From: Paenibacillus sp. FSL H7-0326
Lineage (GTDB): Bacteria; Bacillota; Bacilli; Paenibacillales; Paenibacillaceae
Direction of reading: 5' to 3'
Assembly: GCF_001955535.1 (NCBI RefSeq)
Contig: NZ_MPVN01000001.1
Location: forward strand, 806,001-870,000
Length of the DNA: 64,000 nt
Positions 34,737 to 43,729 of the stretch are shown piece after piece. The translations under genes were made by a program, and so were the position numbers. The notes under the pieces were generated by a model. It was not told the origin of the DNA. It saw nothing but the letters and a program-made list of their open reading frames with translations, and did no database searches. How positions within the stretch are numbered: position 1 is the first letter of the stretch; every line of letters begins with the position of its first letter.

Positions 34737-35888
34737 TCATGAAGAACGAAGATGAGAATTCTCCGGCGCTTGTCCATGAGGCAGCAGAGTAATGACGCTG
34801 AAGCCGTTCGATCCATCCACGACGACCGCCCCTCCCAGCGCTGCTGCTCTTTCCTCCATTCCAGAAATACCGAGCCCTTTTACAATCCGGCTAGCGCCGA
34901 TTCCATTATCGGAAACGACAGCCCGGATCAGCTGATTGAGCACCTGGATTTCAACATGAATCTGATCCGCATTCGCATATTTAATCGTGTTCGTTACGGC
35001 TTCCATCATATTTTGCTGAATGATTCGAAAATGAAGAGGCGTAATATGCTCAAGATCACCGCTATGCACAAACGACGTATGAATCCCATGCTTTGCACTT
35101 ATCTCATCGACAAACAGCCGCAGCCGGTTCATCCCCATTTCTTCAGGCCTAGGCTTCATCTCCTTCAGGGTAACTCTGATTTGTTCAAGTCCCTCTTTTG
35201 ATATCCCGATCGCATTGTCCAGCAGCTCTGCCGCTTTGGCAGGATGGCTGACTAGCATGGTTTTGGCTGCCTCCATCTGAATGAGTGCCCCAGCCATTGA
35301 ATGACCAATCTCATCATGGATGCGCTGTGATAATCGGTTCCTTTCTTCCAGCTTAATTGTATATTCCGATTGCTTAAGGAATTCCTGGTTCTCCTGCAAG
35401 GATCGCCTCAACCTGTCCATATCAGCCTGGATTGATTCGTATTTCTCGAATTGATTATTCACCACCGTTTTATAGTGCCTGACAGCAGAATAAGCCAGAA
35501 ATATGAATCCTGAGGTGAGCAAATAATGAAACAGAATAGAGCTTGGAACTAAGCCCAGTGTTATAAGAAAGAACAGGAACGGATACACCAAATAATTTTT
35601 CAGGGAGACGGATATCTCATAGAGGCTGATTGCTAACAGCAGCAGAAAAGAAACATGAATAAATACTGCACATCCAATAATCCACCCGATGGTTAATACA
35701 TGAAGGCAGAGTATAGATTTGTGATTCCTTAGAATAAGCATCATGCAGTTAAGAGATATGTATATCAGCACAGAAAAAATAAACCATCTCTGATCTTGAT
35801 CAGCGCCGAGCACCGTGCCTGAAATATAGACAAGCAGAATCAGCCTGCAGCCGACCATCCACAATTCGTAATAATTAAAGCTCTTCAT
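34737..35888 (-). CDS. Sensor histidine kinase, NarL/DesK type
   Basis: Protein of about 383 aa. The first 140 residues hold four to six membrane helices with almost no extracellular domain, as in intramembrane-sensing kinases. A coiled-coil linker follows, then the HisKA_3 domain with phosphoacceptor His in QRIHDEIGHSM (residue 191). The HATPase domain has EAVTNTIKYANA, DNGIG and GISGMEERAAALGG. Starts at an ATG overlapping the regulator gene by 14 bases; a GTG at 35906 is possible. It is paired with the upstream response regulator and the ABC exporter downstream. Confidence 0.88.
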   Translation of the reverse strand: MKSFNYYELWMVGCRLILLVYISGTVLGADQDQRWFIFSVLIYISLNCMMLILRNHKSILCLHVLTIGWIIGCAVFIHVSFLLLLAISLYEISVSLKNYLVYPFLFFLITLGLVPSSILFHYLLTSGFIFLAYSAVRHYKTVVNNQFEKYESIQADMDRLRRSLQENQEFLKQSEYTIKLEERNRLSQRIHDEIGHSMAGALIQMEAAKTMLVSHPAKAAELLDNAIGISKEGLEQIRVTLKEMKPRPEEMGMNRLRLFVDEISAKHGIHTSFVHSGDLEHITPLHFRIIQQNMMEAVTNTIKYANADQIHVEIQVLNQLIRAVVSDNGIGASRIVKGLGISGMEERAAALGGAVVVDGSNGFSVITLLPHGQAPENSHLRSS

Positions 35889-36582
35889 CTGAAACCCGTA
35901 CTTCACCAGTTAAATAGTAAATCGCAATTTGCGTTCGATGGGCAAGTCCCGTCTTGTTCAATATAGAAGTAATATGGTTAGCTACTGTTCCCTCCGATAA
36001 AAAAAGCTTCTTGGCGATCCCTTTATTAGACAGCCCTTTTGCGATACAGCCCATAATATCTAATTCGCGGTCCGTAAACAAACTACGGTCTATATGATCC
36101 GTATGACTTGGTATGGATACAGATTCCGGGATCGTTTTCTGATGGGCTGAAATTGGGTGGCTTGAGCTAGGTAAGCTTGACTTGATCTTATCAAGTACAG
36201 CACCTTGCAGCACATGATGATTCCGGTTGACACTTTTAATCGCATCTCGGATTTGCTCTGGGTCATTATTCTTGAGGAGATATCCTCTAGCCCCAGCCTG
36301 TATCGCTTCAAAGACAAACTCATCATCGTCAAACGTCGTTAATATGAGCGGTCTTGTCTGTGTCAGCTGTACAATCTTCCTTGTGGCTTCGACTCCATTC
36401 AGATTCGGCATCCGAATATCGAGCAGGGCCACATCCACTTCGTGCTGCTGACAATATTGCACAGCCATAGCACCATCCTCGACCGCTGCCACGATTTCAA
36501 ATTCCTCAAAGCTGGACAATATAATTCTCATTCCTTCGCGAATAAAGGAATTATCATCTGCTATCAATACTTTGATCTTCAT
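35875..36582 (-). CDS. Response regulator, NarL/FixJ (LuxR-HTH) type
   Basis: Protein of 235 aa. The receiver domain has Asp9-Asp10, phosphorylation site Asp55 in LLDIRMPN, Thr82/83 and Lys104. A Ser/Pro/His-rich linker of about 40 residues follows, then a LuxR-type HTH beginning FTDRELDIMGCIAKGLSNKGIAKKLFLSEGTVANH. It is the first gene of a regulator-kinase pair and overlaps the kinase gene. The likely target is the ABC exporter operon just downstream, by analogy with LnrJK-LnrLMN. Confidence 0.9.
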   Translation of the reverse strand: MKIKVLIADDNSFIREGMRIILSSFEEFEIVAAVEDGAMAVQYCQQHEVDVALLDIRMPNLNGVEATRKIVQLTQTRPLILTTFDDDEFVFEAIQAGARGYLLKNNDPEQIRDAIKSVNRNHHVLQGAVLDKIKSSLPSSSHPISAHQKTIPESVSIPSHTDHIDRSLFTDRELDIMGCIAKGLSNKGIAKKLFLSEGTVANHITSILNKTGLAHRTQIAIYYLTGEVRVSDEEL

Positions 36583-36712
36583 ATTAAGCCCCTTGTATAA
36601 CCGAATTTAATCTCTACATTCATTATATGCGAATCCCTATTCATAATTAAGACCATAATCCCTATAAAATGGAAGTATTGAGGCGATGCAGCTCGGCATC
36701 TGTACAACAAAA

Positions 36713-36740
36713 ACAGGCTTCCGGTATTCCGGAAGCCTGT
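36713..36740 (-). terminator. Terminator of tRNA-Leu
   Basis: On the minus strand ACAGGCTTCCGG and CCGGAAGCCTGT form a perfect twelve-base stem with a four-base loop, followed by TTTTTG. Confidence 0.88.
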
Positions 36741-36750
36741 CTGGATAGGA

Positions 36751-36834
<84 letters not shown>

Positions 36835-36856
36835 ATATTTAATTGACTACTCTCAT

Positions 36857-36885
36857 ATTATAGCGATTAAAGGTATACATTGCAA
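36857..36885 (-). promoter_or_regulatory. Promoter of tRNA-Leu
   Basis: TTGCAA (36880-36885) and perfect TATAAT (36857-36862) are separated by 17 bases on the minus strand, about 20 bases before the mature tRNA. Confidence 0.8.
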
Positions 36886-37012
36886 GTTATTCAGCAAAAT
36901 TTAATAGATTCTTGTGAACGACCGGTTATATCTAACATTAGAGAAGGAGCAGATCAACCAAGCAAACCTATAAACAACCGCTTATGACCTTCTCCTTCAA
37001 CTCAATTACATT

Positions 37013-37915
37013 TTATAAAATCGCTTCATGCAGCGCATCTACGTAGGCAGCCGCCAGCTTGGACATCATTGCATTCTTATGAGCGATCCAACCCACGTTA
37101 ATCGTTTCCTTGCAATCCAGCGGAACGGGAATAATATCATTTCCATTTAAGTCTGCACTTAGTACACCCGTTGAGATCGTATACCCATTCAGGCCAATTA
37201 GCAGATTAAACAGTGTTGCTCTGTCATTGACTCGTATACTCTTCTTGTGTGACAGCGTGCTTAAGATCTCCTCGGAGAAATGAAAAGAGTTGTACTCACC
37301 TTGATCAAAGGACAAATAAGGATACTCCTCCAGCTCCTCAATGGTCACTATGGACTGCTTCGCGAGCGGGTTATGAATACTGATGAAGATATGCGGCTTC
37401 GCTACAAACAAGCTATGAAACTGCAAATTGGCGGAATCCAGGAGTCGATTGATAACTTTGGCATTAAACTCATTTAAATACAAGATCCCAATCTCGCTGC
37501 GCAGTGTTTTGACATCTTCAATAATCTCATAAGTCTTCGTTTCCCGTAGCGCCAGCTCATATTCATCTAATCCGTGCTCCTTCACCAGCTTCACAAAAGC
37601 GTTGACGGCAAAGGCATAGTGCTGGGTAGAGACTGAAAAATGCTGCGGAGACGGCTTGGCGTTCCGATATCTGCTCTCCAGCAGCTCTGCCTGCTCGGTC
37701 ACCTGTCTGGCATACCCCATGAATTCGGCACCCTCCATTGACAGCGTAATCCCCTTATTTGTCCGCTCAAATATAGTAATGCCGATCTCTTCCTCCAGCT
37801 CTTTAATCGCCTTGGACAAGCTCGGCTGAGATATAAACAGCCGCTTGGCGGCCTCATTCATGGAACCGCGGTTCGCAACCTCAATAACGTATTTTAACTG
37901 CTGTAGTGTTGTCAT
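37013..37915 (-). CDS. LysR family transcriptional regulator
   Basis: Protein of 300 aa. The N-terminal winged HTH reads LQQLKYVIEVANRGSMNEAAKRLFISQPSLSKAI, the classic LysR signature, followed by a linker helix and a substrate-binding domain (about residues 90-300). The ATG at 37915 is eight or so bases after AGGAG; an upstream in-frame ATG has no ribosome site. It diverges from the LD-carboxypeptidase gene. LysR proteins usually control the divergent neighbour, so the peptidase gene is the probable target. The inducer is unknown. Confidence 0.88.
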   Translation of the reverse strand: MTTLQQLKYVIEVANRGSMNEAAKRLFISQPSLSKAIKELEEEIGITIFERTNKGITLSMEGAEFMGYARQVTEQAELLESRYRNAKPSPQHFSVSTQHYAFAVNAFVKLVKEHGLDEYELALRETKTYEIIEDVKTLRSEIGILYLNEFNAKVINRLLDSANLQFHSLFVAKPHIFISIHNPLAKQSIVTIEELEEYPYLSFDQGEYNSFHFSEEILSTLSHKKSIRVNDRATLFNLLIGLNGYTISTGVLSADLNGNDIIPVPLDCKETINVGWIAHKNAMMSKLAAAYVDALHEAIL

Positions 37916-37928
37916 AAATCTCCTACTT

Positions 37929-37986
37929 TCGTAAATTAAACTAATCCTCATCGGGAAGACGGAAGAACATAATTTATCGTAAATTG
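37929..37986. promoter_or_regulatory. Putative LysR operator region with repeated TCGTAAATT
   Basis: TCGTAAATT occurs at 37929-37937 and 37977-37985, in the same orientation. The second copy is part of a palindrome, AATTTATCGTAAATT (37971-37985). Such AT-rich T-N11-A palindromes with a second site 40-50 bases away are typical of LysR binding regions. Confidence 0.45.
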
Positions 37987-38041
37987 CCATACACATCATT
38001 TAAATACACACTTGAATCGGGATTTAAAGGAGGGTCGAAAT

Positions 38042-38971
38042 ATGGCTGTTGCTCCCCCTATTTTACAAGCAGGAGACACTGTGGGTCTAGTCACATTAGG
38101 CAGCCCATTAAGCGCCGCCACGATTGATGCCCGCATCGAGGTCCTTCGAACAACGGGGCTCAATGTGGTTATTGGCAATCATGTATATGATCAGGACGGG
38201 TTCCTCGCAGGTACAAATGAAGAGCGGGCATCCGACCTGATGAGCATGTTTGAGAATGAAGAGGTCAAATTAATTCTGGCTACACGCGGCGGAACCGGGG
38301 TGGCCGGCATTCTCCCTTATCTTGACTATGATGTAATTCGCAATAATCCTAAAATTGTATCCGGCTATAGTGATATTACGATTCTGCTGAATGTCCTCTA
38401 TCAATACGCAGATCTTATTACACTGCAGAGCCTCATGCTTATTGACTTTGCACCACAAACACCTGCATATAACTTCGATCAATTTTTTAACGCGACTTCT
38501 ACTATTCAGCTCACAAGACAAATTACGAATCCCCCAGGCATTCCTCAAATCAGCAGAATTCAAGGCAATGTGACCGGACCGCTTGTGGGAGGGAATTTAG
38601 CCTCCTTCATGGATTCCATTGGTACACCATATGAGATTGATGTGCGGGACAAAATCATATTGCTTGAAGAAACGCATGAACCAACAAATACGATTTATCG
38701 TTATCTAAACCACCTCTTGCTGGCAAATAAACTGCAGGAATGCGCGGGAATTGTGATGGGGGAATGCACTGGATGCATGGAAGCCTATGGAGTCTCCTAC
38801 CAGCAGTTAATTGAAGAATTCATCGTCCCCTTAGGCAAACCGCTCATGACTAATGTGACAACCGCTCACGGATTATACAAAGCCGCAATTCCCATTGGAG
38901 CGACGGTAAATTTAAACACCTATGAGAACACACTGACAGTCATCGAACCAACAGTCAGTGCTGAACAATAA
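38042..38971 (+). CDS. LD-carboxypeptidase, peptidase S66 family (LdcA/MccF-like)
   Basis: Protein of 309 aa without a signal peptide. S66 peptidases use a Ser-His-Glu triad: the nucleophile is in VSGYSDITILLN (about residue 117), the Glu region in LLEETHEPTNTIYRYL, and the His in TTAHGLYKA near the C-terminus. Members release D-Ala from murein tetrapeptides during recycling or cleave microcin C-type peptides. The ATG at 38042 has AAAGGAGGG upstream. A divergent LysR gene suggests regulated expression. Which substrate applies cannot be told from sequence. Confidence 0.85.
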   Translation: MAVAPPILQAGDTVGLVTLGSPLSAATIDARIEVLRTTGLNVVIGNHVYDQDGFLAGTNEERASDLMSMFENEEVKLILATRGGTGVAGILPYLDYDVIRNNPKIVSGYSDITILLNVLYQYADLITLQSLMLIDFAPQTPAYNFDQFFNATSTIQLTRQITNPPGIPQISRIQGNVTGPLVGGNLASFMDSIGTPYEIDVRDKIILLEETHEPTNTIYRYLNHLLLANKLQECAGIVMGECTGCMEAYGVSYQQLIEEFIVPLGKPLMTNVTTAHGLYKAAIPIGATVNLNTYENTLTVIEPTVSAEQ

Positions 38972-39041
38972 TTAGCACAATGCAGAATTTTATTTAACAT
39001 TCACCCTATAGACAGCGTCAATTATAGATTTAATTGCAAAA

Positions 39042-39075
39042 AAAAGAGGAGCGAACCATTCGGTTCCTCCTCTTT
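39042..39075. terminator. Convergent terminator before the arabinofuranosidase stop
   Basis: AAAGAGGAGCGAACC and GGTTCCTCCTCTTT pair with one bulge. On the minus strand a long T-run follows. It serves the arabinofuranosidase and possibly the LD-carboxypeptidase. Confidence 0.8.
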
Positions 39076-39079
39076 GTTA

Positions 39080-42000
39080 TTATATGAGTTCTAATACTAG
39101 TATATTGACAGAGTTTGCCGGCAGGGAGATCACCGCAGAGGCTTGTGCTACCTCAACCTCCGTTTGATAAGGCTGTATCTTCTCATCGTCTCTCTTGTTC
39201 ACGTTAGGAACATGAACCAAGGACTCATCCCCAGTTAGAACGGTTAACTGTGCTTTTGACGATACATTTAGGCTGTTCAGATCAACTTTGATTGACTTAC
39301 CTGATGCATCCGGGTTCACAAGCTTCACATAGACATGCTTCTCGTCTTTCGTTACTGAATGATAGACCTCTCGGTTATAAGCTTCCAGCTTGTAATCCAG
39401 CACTTTGCTCACCGTATGCCCGTCTGTATAGAAGCAGATGAGGTGTTTGCCATCATTGCCCCCATAATTCACCGTAATGGTATATTCGGTGTCATTTGCA
39501 AGCTCTTCGTAGCTTGCCGCACGCAAATTACCTGCTGCAGTACTGGAGGAATAGTCACCCAGCGTGTAGGCTTCAACTCCGTTCTTAAACACTTTGACGC
39601 CGGTTGCATTTCCGTTATAGCCAATCGCGTATTCAATGACATTCTTATGCTCTGCTGTAATATCCGTGAGTCCTGCTCCAATGTAAAAACCATCATCCCC
39701 AGGCGCCTTCTTCGCCGTAACTTCCACTGTATAATTCGTCCAAGCCTCATTCATGAGGTAGATACCGTTGCGACCGCTTGGCTGAGCTTGGAGGACTAGC
39801 CCCTCCTCGGAATCAAGCTCATAACCTGCAGAGCCAGGAATGACCTGCCATTCTGGGTTCAGCGGCTTCGTAAAATCTTGATCCAGCAGAACGCTGCCGT
39901 CTGTGTTTGAAGTAACGACGACCCGTTTCACGTGAACCTCTGCTTTTCCAGCTGAAATTTCAATTCCACCATGCGGAATCAGCTTAGTCTTCTCCCCGTT
40001 TCGATAGGTTGTGAATGATGTGGCCAGCCCTTTGGTACCGATATATTTGGCGAAGAGCTGCTGCACATAGTAGTTCGGCGTATACCAGACCGTTTCATCA
40101 TCAAACCATATGCAGTCCGGCGTCCAGCGATACAGATTGTCTGTCCGTATTTTATTGAACAATGGAGCGGTCGCCGCAAGTCTGACAACATCTGCATTAT
40201 TCTCGAAGCTGGTCATAATCGCTGCTTCTGCTACCGCACCCGCCAGTGTATTCTTATCTGTGGAGGCATACTCTCCGACAAACACTTTGGACGTCTCGGC
40301 CTCGTTCAAGCTGCCATCTTCGTTGTAAGCACGGTAGTAGTAATTGTAACGGTCGGCGTTTTCCAGCAAATACTCATTGGAACGGTAATAATGCTCATCC
40401 GCGATGGTATCCATATAATTCGGCTGCTTGCCATACCAAGTGATGGTCTCTTCAATACTTGTCTTGCCATCGGTAAAGCTTACTTGAGCTGAGCCCTCGA
40501 GCCCTCCGCTAAGGAATCTCCACCCTTGCTGGTAAGCGTCATCGTCCGCCTGTGCCCCAACGGTAGAGATGATGTGAAGCTCATGGTCCGGGTAGTACTT
40601 CTGCATATGCTCATCAATCGCCGCTTTGAAAATTTCAAAGTTAGCGAAGAATTCTGTTCCCCAGTTCTCGTTCCCTACACCCAGATATCGAAGATCGAAC
40701 GGCGCTTCATGGCCCATATTTTTACGTAGAGCAGCCCATTCATTATTCTCATAATCCGTGCTGATCGCAAAATCAATCAGATCTGTAAAATTACTGATAT
40801 AGTAGTCTCTCAGCGCTCCTCCGGCTGGATTTGCATAATCAGAACGTGCTTGACACAACACACCGCAGGCCATAACTGGAAGCGGAGTCGAATTCAAATC
40901 CTCAGCCAGCTGGAAGTATTCCATATAGCCAAGGCCCATCGTCATCATATAGCCCCAAACGTTATAGTTCTCCTTGCGCAGCTCTACATCACGGACGGAT
41001 TCTTTCCAATCATAAACATTCTCCCAAATGTGTGAGCCTTCGGAGATACAACCGCCTGGGAAACGCAGAAATTTAGGGTGCAGATTGACCAGTGCCTCAA
41101 CCAGATCCTTACGCAGACGATAGTTCGGGTTCCCTACATAGTTGGAATGTGCAGTAGCAGAGCTTTCTTCCTCTGCAGCACCCCATACATTTGCTGGGAA
41201 TAACGAGACCATATCAATCGAAATCTCTCCACTGAAATGAAGCGATAACTGCCCCAGCGCATTCTTCGTTCCTTGAAGTACGATGGGTGATTCCGCTCCG
41301 TATTTCTTCCAGCCCCCTGCCTCGACGTGAATAACGACTTGGTCACTGAGTTCGTCTCCATCCTGATCCAGCAGTTGAAGCGTAATGCTCCCCGATCGGC
41401 CTGCTTTGGCCCAAATGGAGAACAAATATTCCTCGTCTTTTTTAATAGACATGGCGCAGTTATGGTTGAAATCGTTAAACCCTTTATTATAAATGACAGC
41501 GCCATCCGCTGCAGTCACATAATAGCTGTTAACATCCTTGTCCTGAATATCAAAATGCTCGTTAAGTCCGCCGCTGTGATGAACCGTGAGCTTATCTGTG
41601 TCGCCATACCATGCAAACAGAGCATCGCGGTTCCGTCCTGTAGAGACGCCGCACTCGCCGCATACATGAGAGTAGCTGTCGTATTCAAACGCTTCGAAGG
41701 AGCGGTTCTGCACCAGCTCTGCGTAGATCCCTCCATCAGCCGCATTGTTGATGTCCTCATAGAACAATCCGTACATGACCTCGCTGATATCGACGACCTC
41801 GTTATTTCCTTCAATCGTCAGCGTATGGTCCGGGACACCTTCAGGCAGCACAGAAACGACATAGCTCTGGGAAGCATCATGCTCGCCAGCGCTAAGTTTA
41901 GCGGTAAGTGTAACACCAGCAGGCTGTTGGATGTTCTTGTTTACTTTTCCCTGATTCGTAATCGCTTCCGGATTGTTGGAGCTCCACTCTACTTGGACTT

Positions 42001-42814
42001 TGCCCCCCATAAGTGAAGATGGAAGCTCTATATCGGCTTTGATAGTAGAGTTCGGTGCACTTAAATATTTGCTCTTGGCCAGCTTGACAATCTGTTCATC
42101 GGACAGGGATTCGCACATGACCTCAATGACTTCATCCTCTGTAAGCGCTGCTTGATAAATGCGGACATCGGATATAGATCCCTGGAAATCGGCATCCACA
42201 CTAAACTGAGATTTGCCAATGAAGTTTCGATTATAGTTCGTACCATTTGTAAACGTATCAAACCATGCTCTCAGTTTCGCATAGGTTCCGCTGGAGGTCT
42301 GGCTGATCGTTCCGTCCCCAATCGGTTCTCCGTTAGCATATACGACAGGACCGGCACTGCTGAGTGTACCGCCCTCGGTACCCCGGATTGAAATCGCAAC
42401 ATGCATCCATTCACCCGCTGGGAAGATCTTGCCTGGATCTGCGACAATCTCGTTCCCGGCATAGCATACTCCTCTGAGGTTGCGGGTCAAGAACAGATAT
42501 GGGTTTCCCTCGCCACCGCCAAAGTCGATGATACGCTCCCACACACTGTTAACTTTGCCAGGATGAATCCAGGCAGCTACCGTAATCCCCGTATGATCAC
42601 TAACTCCCTTCAGCAGATCAGATGGCAGCTCCACATAAGATGTTCCATTGCTGCCACCCGCCAAAGTTAGTGCAGACCTGCCGTCTACATTATGTATTTC
42701 AGGAAGCTTGCTCCCTTTAAGCACACCGTCGTTACCGTTATTTGTCGTATCCTTGCCTGCATTTGTCTCGTCCTCAAACTTGTAATGTGCGATTAGTTGC
42801 TCGTTCTTTATCAT
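39080..42814 (-). CDS. Multidomain alpha-L-arabinofuranosidase (GH51) with LamG module
   Basis: Protein of 1244 aa. Residues about 5-235 are a LamG/concanavalin-like jelly roll (AHYKFED, ITVAAWIHPG, GSISDVRIYQAALT). A small bacterial Ig-like domain follows to about residue 325. The GH51 part begins at TIEGNNEVVDISEVMYGLFYED; the acid/base Glu is in GVGNENWG (near 715) and the nucleophile in VFVGEYAS (near 848). A second jelly-roll-like region (about 990-1150) interrupts the C-terminal beta domain. It should cleave arabinose from arabinan or arabinoxylan. No signal peptide is visible although the architecture is that of a secreted enzyme. AGGAG supports the ATG at 42814. Confidence 0.85.
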   Translation of the reverse strand: MIKNEQLIAHYKFEDETNAGKDTTNNGNDGVLKGSKLPEIHNVDGRSALTLAGGSNGTSYVELPSDLLKGVSDHTGITVAAWIHPGKVNSVWERIIDFGGGEGNPYLFLTRNLRGVCYAGNEIVADPGKIFPAGEWMHVAISIRGTEGGTLSSAGPVVYANGEPIGDGTISQTSSGTYAKLRAWFDTFTNGTNYNRNFIGKSQFSVDADFQGSISDVRIYQAALTEDEVIEVMCESLSDEQIVKLAKSKYLSAPNSTIKADIELPSSLMGGKVQVEWSSNNPEAITNQGKVNKNIQQPAGVTLTAKLSAGEHDASQSYVVSVLPEGVPDHTLTIEGNNEVVDISEVMYGLFYEDINNAADGGIYAELVQNRSFEAFEYDSYSHVCGECGVSTGRNRDALFAWYGDTDKLTVHHSGGLNEHFDIQDKDVNSYYVTAADGAVIYNKGFNDFNHNCAMSIKKDEEYLFSIWAKAGRSGSITLQLLDQDGDELSDQVVIHVEAGGWKKYGAESPIVLQGTKNALGQLSLHFSGEISIDMVSLFPANVWGAAEEESSATAHSNYVGNPNYRLRKDLVEALVNLHPKFLRFPGGCISEGSHIWENVYDWKESVRDVELRKENYNVWGYMMTMGLGYMEYFQLAEDLNSTPLPVMACGVLCQARSDYANPAGGALRDYYISNFTDLIDFAISTDYENNEWAALRKNMGHEAPFDLRYLGVGNENWGTEFFANFEIFKAAIDEHMQKYYPDHELHIISTVGAQADDDAYQQGWRFLSGGLEGSAQVSFTDGKTSIEETITWYGKQPNYMDTIADEHYYRSNEYLLENADRYNYYYRAYNEDGSLNEAETSKVFVGEYASTDKNTLAGAVAEAAIMTSFENNADVVRLAATAPLFNKIRTDNLYRWTPDCIWFDDETVWYTPNYYVQQLFAKYIGTKGLATSFTTYRNGEKTKLIPHGGIEISAGKAEVHVKRVVVTSNTDGSVLLDQDFTKPLNPEWQVIPGSAGYELDSEEGLVLQAQPSGRNGIYLMNEAWTNYTVEVTAKKAPGDDGFYIGAGLTDITAEHKNVIEYAIGYNGNATGVKVFKNGVEAYTLGDYSSSTAAGNLRAASYEELANDTEYTITVNYGGNDGKHLICFYTDGHTVSKVLDYKLEAYNREVYHSVTKDEKHVYVKLVNPDASGKSIKVDLNSLNVSSKAQLTVLTGDESLVHVPNVNKRDDEKIQPYQTEVEVAQASAVISLPANSVNILVLELI

Positions 42815-42957
42815 GCTGCAGCTCTCCTGTCTTGTCATAATAGAAAATTAAAAAAGCAGTCGTTTAATGCATATGCAATCAATAAAGTAATATAAATGCT
42901 AACTTATTAATATAATAACTAACATTTAACGAAAACGAAAGCTTTTTTTCTCATATG

Positions 42958-42993
42958 CAAAAAAAGAAGCCCCATACTAGGGACTTCTTCTGA
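42958..42993 (-). terminator. Terminator of the VanZ-family gene
   Basis: On the minus strand AGAAGTCCC and GGGGCTTCT pair around a six-base loop and are followed by seven T. Confidence 0.78.
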
Positions 42994-43017
42994 CAGATGG
43001 ATTTATTCTTGCATTCA

Positions 43018-43539
43018 TCATTCTACTACTTGATTTGAAGCTGCTGATGGTGACTCTTTCTTGATAAACACTCTGCACAGCTTCCAGAGTAAATATCCAA
43101 TAAACGCCCCAGAGGTGTTAAGCAGCAGGTCATCCACATCAAAGGTCCCCATACTAAAAACAATCTGAGCGCATTCGAGCAGCAAGCTAAAGCTGAAGGA
43201 TAGAAGCATGACGAGGACAAAGCTCAGCTGTTTGATGATCGTTCCAGCCAAAAATCCAAAGGGGATAAAAATCGCAACATTGCCAAACAAATTGATTAAA
43301 TTATGCGTTGTCGGATGTTCCAAGCTGTCTTTTATCGTATGCAGCAATATCATATTGGATCTATAGCTCATCGTTTGACTCAGCGAAGCGGGATTCTCTA
43401 TGACCCTGGATAACATCTGGCCCAATATACTGACATCAACAGCTCCGAATTTAAACAAAATGACCTTGATCACTACATAAGAGTAGAACAGCAGCAAACC
43501 TAGTATGAGTACTGGATAGAAATGGATTTTTTGTTTCAT
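43018..43539 (-). CDS. VanZ family membrane protein
   Basis: Protein of 173 aa with four or five membrane helices. VanZ family motifs are NLINLFGNVAIFIPFGFLAG and LLLECAQIVFSMGTFDVDDLLLNTSGAFIGYLL. VanZ gives low-level teicoplanin resistance in enterococci; most chromosomal members are uncharacterised. The ATG at 43539 is chosen since AGGGAG lies eight bases upstream. It diverges from the metal-permease genes, and its start codon overlaps a Zur-box-like sequence. Confidence 0.85.
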   Translation of the reverse strand: MKQKIHFYPVLILGLLLFYSYVVIKVILFKFGAVDVSILGQMLSRVIENPASLSQTMSYRSNMILLHTIKDSLEHPTTHNLINLFGNVAIFIPFGFLAGTIIKQLSFVLVMLLSFSFSLLLECAQIVFSMGTFDVDDLLLNTSGAFIGYLLWKLCRVFIKKESPSAASNQVVE

Positions 43540-43550
43540 AATCATTACTC
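43536..43550. promoter_or_regulatory. Zur-box-like sequence in the VanZ/permease divergent region
   Basis: TCATAATCATTACTC matches 11 of the 14 defined positions of the Bacillus Zur consensus TCGTAATNATTACGA as I remember it. It overlaps the VanZ start codon and lies 180 bases before the COG0701 permease. Chance similarity is possible because ATG-ATT-ATG codons contribute. Confidence 0.35.
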
Positions 43551-43563
43551 CCTTGTTGTACAC

Positions 43564-43585
43564 GTGAATTCCTTATGGAATACAC
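43564..43585. promoter_or_regulatory. Palindrome upstream of VanZ
   Basis: GTGAATTCC (43564-43572) and GGAATACAC (43577-43585) are complementary at eight of nine positions around a four-base centre. It may be an operator for VanZ or for the divergent permease genes. No known regulator is assigned. Confidence 0.35.
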
Positions 43586-43729
43586 AATATACGAATCTTT
43601 TTAAGATCAAGGGAATTAATTCTTAATTCTTTCTTAAGAGAATCTCGTAGTTCTTCTTCTAGTATGACCAACATATAGTGGAATAATAGAAAAGTTAATA
43701 GAGTCAATATTTTTAAGAGGGAGGTAATT

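Noticed and set aside
41327..42016. 229-codon plus-strand frame inside the arabinofuranosidase
   Set aside because: Antisense to conserved GH51 sequence, without ribosome site or recognisable domain.
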